NCBI GenBank assembly: GCA_016839655.1 | Contig: JAEOTW010000228.1 | Coordinates: 1-22,795 of the forward strand | Direction: 5' to 3' | Length of the DNA stretch: 22,795 nucleotides | Source of the DNA: Promethearchaeota archaeon | GTDB lineage: Archaea > Asgardarchaeota > Lokiarchaeia > Sigynarchaeales > SOKP01 | Shown here: one piece after another, positions 1 through 6,824 of the stretch | Position numbering within the stretch: position 1 is the stretch's first letter | Layout of the letters: each line of letters starts with the position of its first letter | Notes under the pieces: model-generated | The model's input: only the letters and a program-made list of their open reading frames with translations | Database searches by the model: none | What the model was told of the DNA's origin: nothing | Translations under genes and position numbers: made by a program

Positions 1-2
1 AA

Positions 3-884
3 GCCTCAATTCTATGTCAGACAGGCTTTGCTGTAAATTCGGGATTAATACCTATGTTAGTGGGAAAACCAGATATAGTTGTCTCAGATGAATTAAATCA
101 TGGTTCTATTATTGATGGAGTGAGATTTTCTGGAGCAAAAAGAATTATTTACAAACACTGCGATGTTGGTGATCTGGAAAGACAATTGAAAGAAGCTGAA
201 AAAGAAGAAGCAAGGAGAATTTGTATTATTACTGATGGTGTTTTCAGCATGGATGGGGATATGGCACCTTTGGATAAGATTGCTAAAGTTGCTGAAGATT
301 TTGGAGCTATGATCTTCGTTGATGACTGTCATGGAGAAGGAGTACTTGGAGATGGTAGAGGTATTGTGGCCCATTTTAACCTGCAGGGAAAAGTTCATGT
401 TGAAGGAGGTTCTATGAGCAAAGGATTTGGCGTTTTTGGAGGTACAGTGGCAGGATCAAGGGATTTGATTGAATTTTGTGCGAATAAAAGTAGAACATAC
501 CTCTTAAGCACAGCTCATCCTCCCGGTGTAGTAGCTGCAAATAAAGCTTCAATAGAAGTTGTTGAAAATGAACCTGAGCATGTTAAACGTGTATGGGACC
601 ATACTAATTACTTCAAAAAAGAAGTCCAAAGTATGGGATATAATACTGGAAATTCTCAAACTCCGATTATTCCGTTGATAATTGGTGATCCTGGTAAAGC
701 TCAAGAGCTTGCTCGAATACTTTTTGAAGAAGAGAATATTTATGGAACGCCAATTGTATTTCCAATGGTTGCTAGAGAATTATCTCGAATTAGAGTCCAG
801 ATGAATGCACTCTTAACTAAAGAAGACTTAACTATGGCTTTAAGTGCCATAGAAAAAGTTGGGAAAAAATTAGGAATTATTTAA
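3..884 (+). CDS. Alpha-oxoamine synthase family PLP enzyme, 2-amino-3-ketobutyrate CoA ligase-like (5' end outside window)
   Basis: Fold-type I PLP enzyme of the family that condenses an amino acid with an acyl-CoA; the closest sense is glycine C-acetyltransferase (Kbl), which interconverts 2-amino-3-ketobutyrate and glycine plus acetyl-CoA. The frame is open from base 3, so the ATG at 54 is internal: the residues before it (ILCQTGFAVNSGLIP) match the family's conserved TGF/SGF..N.G segment. Visible motifs are DELNHGSIIDGVR, FVDDCHGEGVLG (cofactor-ring Asp and His region) and GGSMSKGFGVFGG, whose Lys (codon at 420-422) is the expected Schiff-base lysine. The C-terminus FPMVARELSRIRVQMNA is typical of the family. 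Roughly the first 100 residues are missing. Other members (AONS, ALAS, serine palmitoyltransferase-like) cannot be excluded without the N-terminus. A T-rich tract follows the stop. Confidence 0.85.
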   Translation, partial: ASILCQTGFAVNSGLIPMLVGKPDIVVSDELNHGSIIDGVRFSGAKRIIYKHCDVGDLERQLKEAEKEEARRICIITDGVFSMDGDMAPLDKIAKVAEDFGAMIFVDDCHGEGVLGDGRGIVAHFNLQGKVHVEGGSMSKGFGVFGGTVAGSRDLIEFCANKSRTYLLSTAHPPGVVAANKASIEVVENEPEHVKRVWDHTNYFKKEVQSMGYNTGNSQTPIIPLIIGDPGKAQELARILFEEENIYGTPIVFPMVARELSRIRVQMNALLTKEDLTMALSAIEKVGKKLGII

Positions 885-895
885 AATATTATTAT

Positions 896-913
896 ATTTT
901 TTATCTTTTTTTT
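896..913 (+). terminator. T-rich terminator after the PLP enzyme gene
   Basis: Starting 12 bases after the stop codon is a T6-atc-T8 run with no clear hairpin, as archaeal oligo-T terminators commonly look. It lies in the short gap between two convergent genes. Assignment rests on position and composition only. Confidence 0.4.
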
Positions 914-916
914 GTA

Positions 917-1501
917 TTATATGGGTTTAGCTAAAATAGCTTTAACTCGTAGTTGATCAAATAAACTTGTTGGCATTGCTTTAATTAAACATACTGTGTC
1001 CGCGCCACGTCCAGTTCCTCCTAGACAAATGACATCCTTTTCTATATCTTTAATTAATCCCGCGTCAGCAGCCATAGTTGCTATCTCCATACATACTTTT
1101 ACCCCTTGACTAAAATTAGTTCGAAGATATTTAGCTAAGATCTCTACAGGTAGCCACTGATTCATTGATTTTCGTGCACTCCTCTCAATACTGGCCATCG
1201 CATGAGTCCCCGAAAAGACTGTTAAACCTTGTTCCCTTAAGTTTTCCATTAAATCTTCTGAAAATTCTTGTCGTTTTTGAAGTCCGCCAAAATAATATGA
1301 ATGAGTAATAATTATAATATTATACTTTTTTGGATTGAAATATTCTAGAGCTTTTGAGGCGGTAGTCCCTGTAGTGCTTGCCATAATGATTTCCTTAACA
1401 TCAAATTGATCAGCATATTTTTTAGCAATTTCTAATGCTTTACTAGTGTTTTGAGGACCACCCTTCTCAAAATAAGTAACATCAATATTAAGATCTGTCA
1501 T
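917..1501 (-). CDS. Stand-alone pyruvate kinase C-terminal (alpha/beta) domain protein
   Basis: A 194-residue protein matching only the C-terminal domain of pyruvate kinase (the PK_C, alpha/beta part). Seen: YFEKGGPQNTSKALEIAKKY near the N-terminus, an IIMASTTGTTASKALEYF segment like the PK_C nucleotide-fold start, and CLGGTGRGADTVCLIKA towards the end. The TIM barrel that carries the phosphoenolpyruvate and metal sites is absent, so it should not be a pyruvate kinase. Free-standing versions occur in several archaea and their role is not established; ligand sensing is an inference. It is a lone minus-strand gene between two plus-strand genes. The start is the ATG at 1501, and the protein begins directly with the domain. 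Confidence 0.8.
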   Translation of the reverse strand: MTDLNIDVTYFEKGGPQNTSKALEIAKKYADQFDVKEIIMASTTGTTASKALEYFNPKKYNIIIITHSYYFGGLQKRQEFSEDLMENLREQGLTVFSGTHAMASIERSARKSMNQWLPVEILAKYLRTNFSQGVKVCMEIATMAADAGLIKDIEKDVICLGGTGRGADTVCLIKAMPTSLFDQLRVKAILAKPI

Positions 1502-1638
1502 AACACATCAAAATTCAGGTTTTAATATAAATTTAAAATAGCATTCCTATTAAATGAACGGTATAGATTGTAATTATATTTTAAATGATATTAAAATAGT
1601 TTTATATAGATCAAAATTTAACTACATTTAATCAAAAA

Positions 1639-1650
1639 TTTAAATAAATA
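1639..1650 (+). promoter_or_regulatory. TATA-box-like element of the transporter gene
   Basis: The run TTTAAATAAATA is centred about 26 bases before the ATG at 1670. That is the spacing expected if transcription starts at the A of that ATG (leaderless mRNA). It argues that the ATG at 1670, not the GTG at 1742, is the real start of the transporter gene. No Shine-Dalgarno site precedes either start. Confidence 0.5.
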
Positions 1651-1669
1651 AACAAACTTGGGATATTAA

Positions 1670-1741
1670 ATGAGTGAAAGAAAGATATCTTTAAAAGAGA
1701 AACTGCTATTTGGGACAAACGCTTTTCCGGATCAAATTTAA
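1670..1741 (+). other. N-terminal coding piece of the MelB-like transporter, closed by an in-frame TAA
   Basis: From the ATG at 1670 the frame reads MSERKISLKEKLLFGTNAFP, then D-Q-I and TAA at 1739-1741. It is the same frame as the downstream transporter. The segment L-K-E-K-L-x-F-G-x-x-x-F is the usual cytoplasmic start of MelB/GPH symporters, which have (L)KEKIGYG-like residues just before helix 1. A TATA element stands 26 bases upstream. This is therefore very probably the original 5' end of the gene at 1742-3130, now separated from it by a stop codon. Confidence 0.7.
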
Positions 1742-1768
1742 GTGAATTATAAAGTCACTAAAGATCAA
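1736..1768 (+). other. 33-base insertion with stop codon; candidate bulge-helix-bulge mRNA intron
   Basis: GATCAA occurs at 1730-1735 and again at 1763-1768. Deleting 33 bases between the copies joins FPDQ to LTYQAFTIY and restores a normal MelB-like N-terminus (475 residues in total). Possible RNA fold: GAUC 1730-1733 pairs with GAUC 1763-1766 (4 bp). A 3-nt bulge AAA (1734-1736) follows on the 5' side. The inner stem is UUU(1737-1739)/AAA(1760-1762) plus AGUGA(1741-1745)/UCACU(1755-1759), with A1740 unpaired. On the 3' side the bulge is AAU (1767-1769). Cutting after the second base of each bulge removes exactly 1736-1768. An 8-bp outer complement exists (1717-1724 with 1779-1786) but is 5 and 9 bases away, so the motif is relaxed. 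The insertion itself is well supported; splicing is unproven. Confidence 0.4.
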
Positions 1769-3130
1769 TTAACATATCAAGCGTTTACGATTTATGTTTT
1801 TACTTATTATTTTGCTGTAGTAGGTCTTACAATGCTTGAAATGTGGATTGGATTTGTTTTATGGGGCATTTGGAATATGTTTAATGATCCTTTATTAGGG
1901 GCATTGAGCGAAAAAACCAAACAAAAAGGTAGGTTAGGGAAAAGAAAATTTTATTTAATAATATCTTTTATACCATTAGCAATAATAATGATTTTACTTT
2001 TTACTGTGCCTGCCGGTTTTGAGTTCTTATATTTTATCTTGATAATATTTACCTTTGAATTCTTCTATACAATGTTTTCCGTAAATACTAATGCAGTTTT
2101 CCCCGAAATGTTTCCAACAGAGAAACAAAGAGGAGATGTAAATGTTTTTATAAAGGCTTTTACTATGGTTGCAGTAATATTAGCATCACTAGTTCCAACT
2201 ATTTTTGTATCTCCTTCTTTAGTTCCAACAATCGATCCTATAATTGATCCTGTAGGATATGCAGCAGAAGTTGCTATTATTAGATCTCAATATATTACTT
2301 CAGGTATAGTTATATGTGCAATAGTATTGATCATGGCAGTTTTATTTGTATTCTTTGGTGTAAAAGAAAAAGAAGAACAACCAAGTGATTTTGAAAAAAG
2401 ACCAGGATTTTTTAAATCATTAAAAACTACTTTTTCAAATCGTACATTTATAAAATTCACGCTTGGCAATATGCTTGTTTGGTATTGCTTTAATGTGTTA
2501 TTGACAGTATTTCCACTATATGCCGTTTATGTACTTGGAAGAAGTGAGGGTGCTTTCTTAATTGGAGTTACTTTAATGTTAGCACTATTATCTGCAGCAT
2601 TTCTTATGCCTATTCAAGCCAGAATTAGGGAAAAATATGGTACTCGTAAAGGATTAATGATGGGATTAGGAATATGGATTATTACATTATTTCCCTTAGT
2701 TCTTCTGTCTAATAATGAAATTAGTAGAACATTATCATTATTTGTGTTTATAACAATAGGATTTGGCTTATCAGCTGCATTATTTTTTATTGACATAATT
2801 CATGGTGATGTAATAGATCAAGATGCACTTAAATTTGGGATAAGAAGAGCTGCTAGTTATTATGGAGTGAATGCATTTATTCATCGTTTTTCAATGATAC
2901 TTGGAATTACGACAATTTACATTATATTTTCAGGAACTGGATGGAGTTCATATGTACCTGTGGTTGCTGATCCGGTGTTATTAGATATGGGTATAAAGAT
3001 TTTGATGTTTCTATTTCCTTCAATTGCTCTTGTTGGCTCAATTCTCTTCTTTAAATTCTATGATTTGCATGGTGAAAAACTCGAAAAAATGAGAAAGGAA
3101 TTAGAAAACCATCCTGAATTAAAGGAATAA
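1742..3130 (+). CDS. MelB-like (GPH family) sugar/cation symporter, major facilitator superfamily
   Basis: Integral membrane secondary transporter with about 12 hydrophobic helices. In frame from a GTG at 1742, the first helix starts at LTYQAFTIYVFTYYFAVVGL. The family signature WNMFNDPLLGALSEKTK after helix 2 (MelB: N-D-P-x-x-G-x-x-D/S) and the following basic loop GRLGKRKFYL are clear. The central cytoplasmic loop (around VKEKEEQPSDFEKRPGF) separates the two six-helix halves, and the second half has the RxKYGTRKGLM loop. Substrate cannot be read from sequence; GPH members couple sugars or glucuronides to Na+ or H+. The GTG has no ribosome site and the true N-terminus seems to be encoded from 1670, interrupted by TAA at 1739. 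If the GTG is used, the protein only loses the N-terminal tail before helix 1, so it could still function. A T14 run follows the stop. Confidence 0.85.
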   Translation: MNYKVTKDQLTYQAFTIYVFTYYFAVVGLTMLEMWIGFVLWGIWNMFNDPLLGALSEKTKQKGRLGKRKFYLIISFIPLAIIMILLFTVPAGFEFLYFILIIFTFEFFYTMFSVNTNAVFPEMFPTEKQRGDVNVFIKAFTMVAVILASLVPTIFVSPSLVPTIDPIIDPVGYAAEVAIIRSQYITSGIVICAIVLIMAVLFVFFGVKEKEEQPSDFEKRPGFFKSLKTTFSNRTFIKFTLGNMLVWYCFNVLLTVFPLYAVYVLGRSEGAFLIGVTLMLALLSAAFLMPIQARIREKYGTRKGLMMGLGIWIITLFPLVLLSNNEISRTLSLFVFITIGFGLSAALFFIDIIHGDVIDQDALKFGIRRAASYYGVNAFIHRFSMILGITTIYIIFSGTGWSSYVPVVADPVLLDMGIKILMFLFPSIALVGSILFFKFYDLHGEKLEKMRKELENHPELKE

Positions 3131-3144
3131 TTTTTTTTTTTTTT
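3131..3144 (+). terminator. T14 terminator of the transporter gene
   Basis: Fourteen consecutive Ts begin directly after the TAA of the symporter gene, without a hairpin. This fits an archaeal oligo-T terminator. The run abuts the stop codon of the convergent gene at 3143. Confidence 0.55.
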
Positions 3145-4057
3145 ATTTTAAACCTAGTTTTTCTTTAGCTTCATCTACAGTTGCATATTCTCTTCCGAGT
3201 TCTTTTGCTAAGTGGACCATTCTTTTTACTAATTGTGCATTATTCTGAACCATTTCTCCCTTTCGATAATAAAGAATATCTTCAAGACCTGTGCGTACAT
3301 TTCCTCCCATACAGAGAGCAATCGTAGTTGTTCGTAGATTTAATCTACCAACTGTAACAACCTGCCAAGTTGAGCCTTCTGGTAATAATTCAACCATATT
3401 GAGCAGGTTTCTAATTGTTGCTGGTGCTCCTCCACCAATCCCTAGGACAATACTGAAATGTAATGGAGGTTTAAGGACTTTAAATCTTGAAACCAGCGTT
3501 TCTATATTAGCAATATGACTTGTATCATAAACTTCAATCTCAATACCAAATCCTCTTTTATTGCATCCCTCTACATACCTTTTGTTAAAGGAGATTGGAT
3601 TATCAAAAGTATGATTCCCATACTTCGTTTGGAATTCAAAAGTACCGGCGTTAATAGTGTGCATATCAGGAGTAGGTTCAATATTTAATAGATTTAATCT
3701 TTCCTTAAGAGTAGGCATAACTATAGTTTGACCATATTTCCGTCCTTTACTACTCGTTTTAGTTCCATATGCTATACGTGCTCCAATTCCATTACCAATT
3801 TGCACAATAATAGGACATTTTTCACGTATAAGATTAACTGCTTTATTATAAAACCTTAAATCTGGAGTATTTTGACCATCCTCACCGCGTACATGGAGAT
3901 GCAATATCGAGGCTCCTGCTTCATAACATTCTAGGGCATTTTGAGCTTGTTCTTCAGGCGTAACTGGAATTGCAGGATTTGCCCATTTTCCTTGAATACC
4001 TCCCGTAATCGCAGCAGTGATTATTACTTTGTCATCAGTTATTAAATTAGGTTTCAT
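3143..4057 (-). CDS. Beta-keto acid cleavage enzyme (BKACE, DUF849; 3-keto-5-aminohexanoate cleavage enzyme-like)
   Basis: TIM-barrel Zn enzyme family that condenses a beta-keto acid with acetyl-CoA, giving acetoacetate and a shortened acyl-CoA. The 304 residues span a whole family member. Seen: VIITAAITGG on strand 1; the metal-binding HLHVR motif with His53 and His55; and GNVRTGLED near residues 252-260, where Arg255 and Glu259 correspond to the catalytic Arg and third Zn ligand of the characterised lysine-fermentation enzyme. The start ATG at 4057 has an AAAGGT-type site about 10 bases upstream. The gene lies 70 bases behind a co-directional 3-hydroxyacyl-CoA dehydrogenase-family gene, which suggests a two-step path: oxidation of a beta-hydroxy acid, then cleavage of the keto acid. 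BKACE substrates vary (3-keto-5-aminohexanoate, dehydrocarnitine, others), so the substrate is open. Confidence 0.9.
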   Translation of the reverse strand: MKPNLITDDKVIITAAITGGIQGKWANPAIPVTPEEQAQNALECYEAGASILHLHVRGEDGQNTPDLRFYNKAVNLIREKCPIIVQIGNGIGARIAYGTKTSSKGRKYGQTIVMPTLKERLNLLNIEPTPDMHTINAGTFEFQTKYGNHTFDNPISFNKRYVEGCNKRGFGIEIEVYDTSHIANIETLVSRFKVLKPPLHFSIVLGIGGGAPATIRNLLNMVELLPEGSTWQVVTVGRLNLRTTTIALCMGGNVRTGLEDILYYRKGEMVQNNAQLVKRMVHLAKELGREYATVDEAKEKLGLK

Positions 4058-4127
4058 TAATTTCTTACCTTTATTCTTTAAAATTAGTTTTTTATAATAA
4101 TTTGAAATAATTGAGAAAATCTTAATA

Positions 4128-4976
4128 TTATGGTTTTTTTGGTTTTTTCCATGTGTAAAATCCTTTACCAGATTTCATTCCTAGATCTCCTTTTTCAATC
4201 AATTCTTTAAGGGCATCGGGTGGTTTATCTCTCAGATCTCCGCTTTCCTTATAATAGCTCATTTGAACTGAATATACTGTATCTAAACCTATACCATCCA
4301 TTAGAACAAAGGGACCCATCTTCATACCTGTAAATGTCTTCCATGCTAAGTCTATAGTTTCGATATCGGCATATCCTCCAGCCCATAGTTTTAATGCTTC
4401 CTTTCTTGCAGCATGCCACATTCTATTAAATACAAACCCATGAGATTCCTTTTTTAATATAATGGGATGACATCCGATACTTTCTATCCATTTCTTCCCA
4501 CTTTCAAAAGTTTCATTACTAGTTTCTGAACCTCGCATTATATCAGCCATTGGGCGTGTAGGAATAGGAGGATAAAAGTGGATGTTCAATATATTTTCTT
4601 TTTTTCTTACAGCATCTTCAATCTTTGAAACTGGAATCGAAGAACTATTAGTAGCAATTATAACATTTTTTGGGGCATATTTTTCAATTTGGGAGAAAAC
4701 TTCTTTCTTCAATTCTAATTTCTCGGGGATCGCCTCGATGACTAAATCGGACTCTTTAACAGCTGTTTCGATATTATCATAGTATTTAACATTATTGATT
4801 AAATCAAGTTTTTTGTTTCTTTTTAATACTCCTTCGATATATTTTTTAGCTACTTCTAATATATCCGAGTTTAAATCGAAGACACACACTTCATAATTAT
4901 ATAAAGCGGTTGTTGCGGCTATCTGCTTCCCTGTAAAACCAGCTCCGATAACTGAAACCTTTTTAACTTCACTCAT
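4128..4976 (-). CDS. 3-hydroxyacyl-CoA dehydrogenase family protein
   Basis: NAD-dependent oxidoreductase that should convert a beta-hydroxy acyl-CoA or beta-hydroxy acid to the keto compound. The Rossmann motif GAGFTG is at residues 11-16, EAIPEKLELKKEVF and ATNSSSIP follow, and the C-terminal helical domain begins near GFVFNRMW. The catalytic His is in NIHFYPP (about residue 133). The partner 12 residues later is Asp (PMADIM) rather than the Glu usual in 3-hydroxybutyryl-CoA dehydrogenases, so the substrate may be atypical. I chose the ATG at 4976; an in-frame TTG nine bases earlier gives only M-I-I in addition. It heads a probable operon with the BKACE gene. L-carnitine dehydrogenase, from the same superfamily, is paired with BKACE in carnitine catabolism and is an alternative identity. 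Confidence 0.85.
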   Translation of the reverse strand: MSEVKKVSVIGAGFTGKQIAATTALYNYEVCVFDLNSDILEVAKKYIEGVLKRNKKLDLINNVKYYDNIETAVKESDLVIEAIPEKLELKKEVFSQIEKYAPKNVIIATNSSSIPVSKIEDAVRKKENILNIHFYPPIPTRPMADIMRGSETSNETFESGKKWIESIGCHPIILKKESHGFVFNRMWHAARKEALKLWAGGYADIETIDLAWKTFTGMKMGPFVLMDGIGLDTVYSVQMSYYKESGDLRDKPPDALKELIEKGDLGMKSGKGFYTWKKPKKP

Positions 4977-5047
4977 AATAATCAATTTTCATAATGTTTA
5001 CATTATTCTAAGCTTATTATCGATTAAATAAGAATATTCCTAAATAC

Positions 5048-5055
5048 TATTTAAA
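5048..5055 (+). promoter_or_regulatory. TATA-like element of the membrane protein gene at 5078
   Basis: TATTTAAA is centred 26 bases before the ATG at 5078, consistent with a leaderless transcript. Assigned by spacing and composition only. Confidence 0.4.
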
Positions 5056-5077
5056 GAGTGGAAGATTTCACATAATC

Positions 5078-5758
5078 ATGAAATTAAATATTTCAAAAGA
5101 AATTCTAGATTTCCTCATTATTCATTCAGCCTTTGTATTAATGTGTATTGTCATCTTATTAATTCCAATAGCTATGGGTATTAAATTATTCATACTGGTC
5201 GTAATTTATAATATTATGATTCCTGTTTATGGATACTTTCGTAAGCATCTTGAATGGGTAAATATTTGGCTTTTTGTTTTTATTCTAAGCTTATTTCAGA
5301 TAATGCCAGATTTGTTTTTATCTGCTGGACTTGGCATTTTAGTGTTCCCAGAAGATGGATTCTTAAAGATTGGCACCGTTTCATTATATATGGCGGGTTT
5401 GTGGGCAATACCCTTGTTTTTAATTATTTTTGCAGGATTAAAAATTCATAAACAATATTCTACACCAATAACATTTATTGGTATTGCAGTTTTGTCGCTT
5501 TTAATTTTTGGTGTAGCAGAACAATCAATGTGGATGTTACAATCATGGTATGCTCAAAATGTTGTAATGATTGGGCATTTAGCAGTGTACATAATCATTC
5601 CAGAGATAATTCTTGGTTGTACTACTTATTATTGTTTTAATTTAATTCGAGAGAAAAAACACCTAATAAAAATTCCAATCACTTTTATTGTGATGATTAT
5701 TTATCTCGGAAGCGCCGTTTTCTTTTATTTTATAGTTGAAAGGATTTTTTTCCCTTAA
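5078..5758 (+). CDS. Polytopic membrane protein of unknown function
   Basis: A 226-residue, very hydrophobic protein with about six or seven membrane helices. Distinctive conserved-looking core: LFQIMPDLFLSAGLGILVFP, then EDGFLKIGTVSLYMAGLWAI and PLFLIIFAG, later VAEQSMWMLQSWY. Acidic residues within helix boundaries (D in MPDLFLS, E in VAEQSM and IIPEIILG) suggest a membrane-embedded active or binding site, but this is inference. The pattern recalls DUF6989-type hypothetical membrane proteins; I hold that assignment loosely. No signal peptide is cleaved that I can see, and the N-terminus is short and cytosolic-looking. It stands alone between a divergent enzyme operon and an Lrp-domain gene. 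Confidence 0.7.
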   Translation: MKLNISKEILDFLIIHSAFVLMCIVILLIPIAMGIKLFILVVIYNIMIPVYGYFRKHLEWVNIWLFVFILSLFQIMPDLFLSAGLGILVFPEDGFLKIGTVSLYMAGLWAIPLFLIIFAGLKIHKQYSTPITFIGIAVLSLLIFGVAEQSMWMLQSWYAQNVVMIGHLAVYIIIPEIILGCTTYYCFNLIREKKHLIKIPITFIVMIIYLGSAVFFYFIVERIFFP

Positions 5759-5905
5759 ATGAAAGGATTAAATCAACTTTTAAATTTCTCAAGGCTGAAC
5801 AACATCGAAAGTATAATTTTCTGAATGTGAATACTAAAATATAACATTTTTAAACTCATAGGATAATATTTAATTAAGGTATTTTTAATTAGGAGATGGA
5901 GAAAA

Positions 5906-6142
5906 TTGACTATATGCTTTGTTTTAATGAATACACAAGCAGGTTACGTAGAAACTGTTGTTAATGGTTTAAAAGAAATAGAAGAAGTTAGAGAAGTCTA
6001 CTCAGTTACAGGGGGTATTGATATAATTGTTAAAGTAGAAGGACAAGATGTAGAGACTATCGCTAAAACTATACTTGCAAAAATTCATAGTATTGATGGG
6101 GTTTCTCGTACAGAAACTCATATTGTTGTTGGTCCATTCTAA
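5906..6142 (+). CDS. Stand-alone Lrp/AsnC effector-binding (RAM) domain protein
   Basis: A 78-residue protein that is only the ligand-binding/oligomerisation domain of Lrp/AsnC regulators, with the beta-alpha-beta-beta-alpha-beta order: CFVLMNTQAGYVETVV, then EVREVYSVTGGIDIIVKVEG, then DGVSRTETHIVVGPF. There is no helix-turn-helix, so it cannot bind DNA by itself. Such proteins bind amino acids in octameric or larger rings and may modulate full-length Lrp proteins or enzymes. The start is a TTG at 5906 with a good GGAG site (5892-5895) ten bases before it. An out-of-frame ATG lies between, so the Shine-Dalgarno spacing decides for TTG. No other regulator lies nearby. Confidence 0.85.
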   Translation: MTICFVLMNTQAGYVETVVNGLKEIEEVREVYSVTGGIDIIVKVEGQDVETIAKTILAKIHSIDGVSRTETHIVVGPF

Positions 6143-6228
6143 ATGATTTTCAAAGGAAGTCTGTAAAAATCCACTTATTTTCATTCTATATTCTTTGAGA
6201 AAGGAAGTAATCACACAATATTCATAAG

Positions 6229-6813
6229 TCAAAAGATTTTGAAAATTATCTCATCTAAAGCCCGTTTTGGAACATGCATTTGACCATCAGAAGTTTTCCA
6301 ATATTTAAATGAGTCTTGATAAGTTTCTACTACAGACTCTTCGTCAGGATACCCTAAGCTAATTACATGTTTAATTTCATAATAATCGGGGATTTCAAAT
6401 AATTTCCTAATTTTATCTCTATTTATAGAGCCCATCCAGCAAGTTCCAATTCCATAATTAACCGCACCTAATAAGATATTTTCAACAGCTGCTCCAACAT
6501 CAAAATCTACATAAGATGATTTTATATTAGTATTTAATAAAACGATAATATAAGCAGTAGGTTCTCTTCCCTTTTCTGGAGTTCTTTGGTCTTCTGGTAG
6601 GGATCCTGCCCAATTGACTAATGGAAACATATTCTTTCTCACCTCAGCACTATGGACAACAATAAATTCAAGAGCTTGAATATTTCTTGCCATAGGAGCA
6701 ACTCGAGCAAAATCTATTAATTTCTTTAAAGTTTCTAAAGAAATCGGATCCTTTTTAAATCTCCTAATAGTACGTCTTTTATATACAATATCTTCAAAAT
6801 CCAACTTTAACAA
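6229..6813 (-). CDS. Nitroreductase-family FMN-dependent oxidoreductase
   Basis: Flavoprotein of the nitroreductase superfamily, normally a homodimer binding FMN at the interface. Seen: the N-terminal RRTIRRF FMN-phosphate motif, PMARNIQALEFIVV (the usual P-S-x-x-N-x-Q region), DVGAAVENILLGAVNYGIGT, which is the long central helix, CWMGSI after it, and VISLGYPDE towards the end. The 194 residues fit the family. The substrate (quinone, nitro compound, flavin chemistry) is not readable. The start is probably TTG at 6813; the nearby ATG at 6818 is out of frame and stops quickly. It begins 11 bases after the stop of the GTPase gene at 6825, so it is probably co-transcribed and translationally coupled with it. 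Confidence 0.88.
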   Translation of the reverse strand: MLKLDFEDIVYKRRTIRRFKKDPISLETLKKLIDFARVAPMARNIQALEFIVVHSAEVRKNMFPLVNWAGSLPEDQRTPEKGREPTAYIIVLLNTNIKSSYVDFDVGAAVENILLGAVNYGIGTCWMGSINRDKIRKLFEIPDYYEIKHVISLGYPDEESVVETYQDSFKYWKTSDGQMHVPKRALDEIIFKIF

Positions 6814-6824
6814 CTCATGTTTAA

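Noticed and set aside
93..398. Minus-strand and other overlapping open frames inside clear genes (for example 93-398, 2287-2469, 11716-12009, 12661-12960, 17073-17435)
   Set aside because: They are antisense or out-of-frame shadows of well-supported genes and show no family motif of their own.
54..884. ATG at 54 as the start of the PLP enzyme
   Set aside because: The frame is open to the window edge and the upstream residues are conserved family sequence, so the gene begins before the window.
1739..1741. In-frame TAA as a recoded sense codon or readthrough site
   Set aside because: Recoding to pyrrolysine or selenocysteine uses TAG or TGA, not TAA, and the 33 bases around it look inserted relative to the family, so insertion or splicing explains it better.
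4976..4985. Shared TTGATTATTATG at the starts of two unrelated genes (near 4976 and 13949) as a regulatory motif
   Set aside because: Only two copies were seen and the sequence is low-complexity AT; chance is a sufficient explanation.
5760..5825. Short ORF of 21 codons between the membrane protein and Lrp-domain genes
   Set aside because: No ribosome site, no promoter and no recognisable sequence; probably non-coding.
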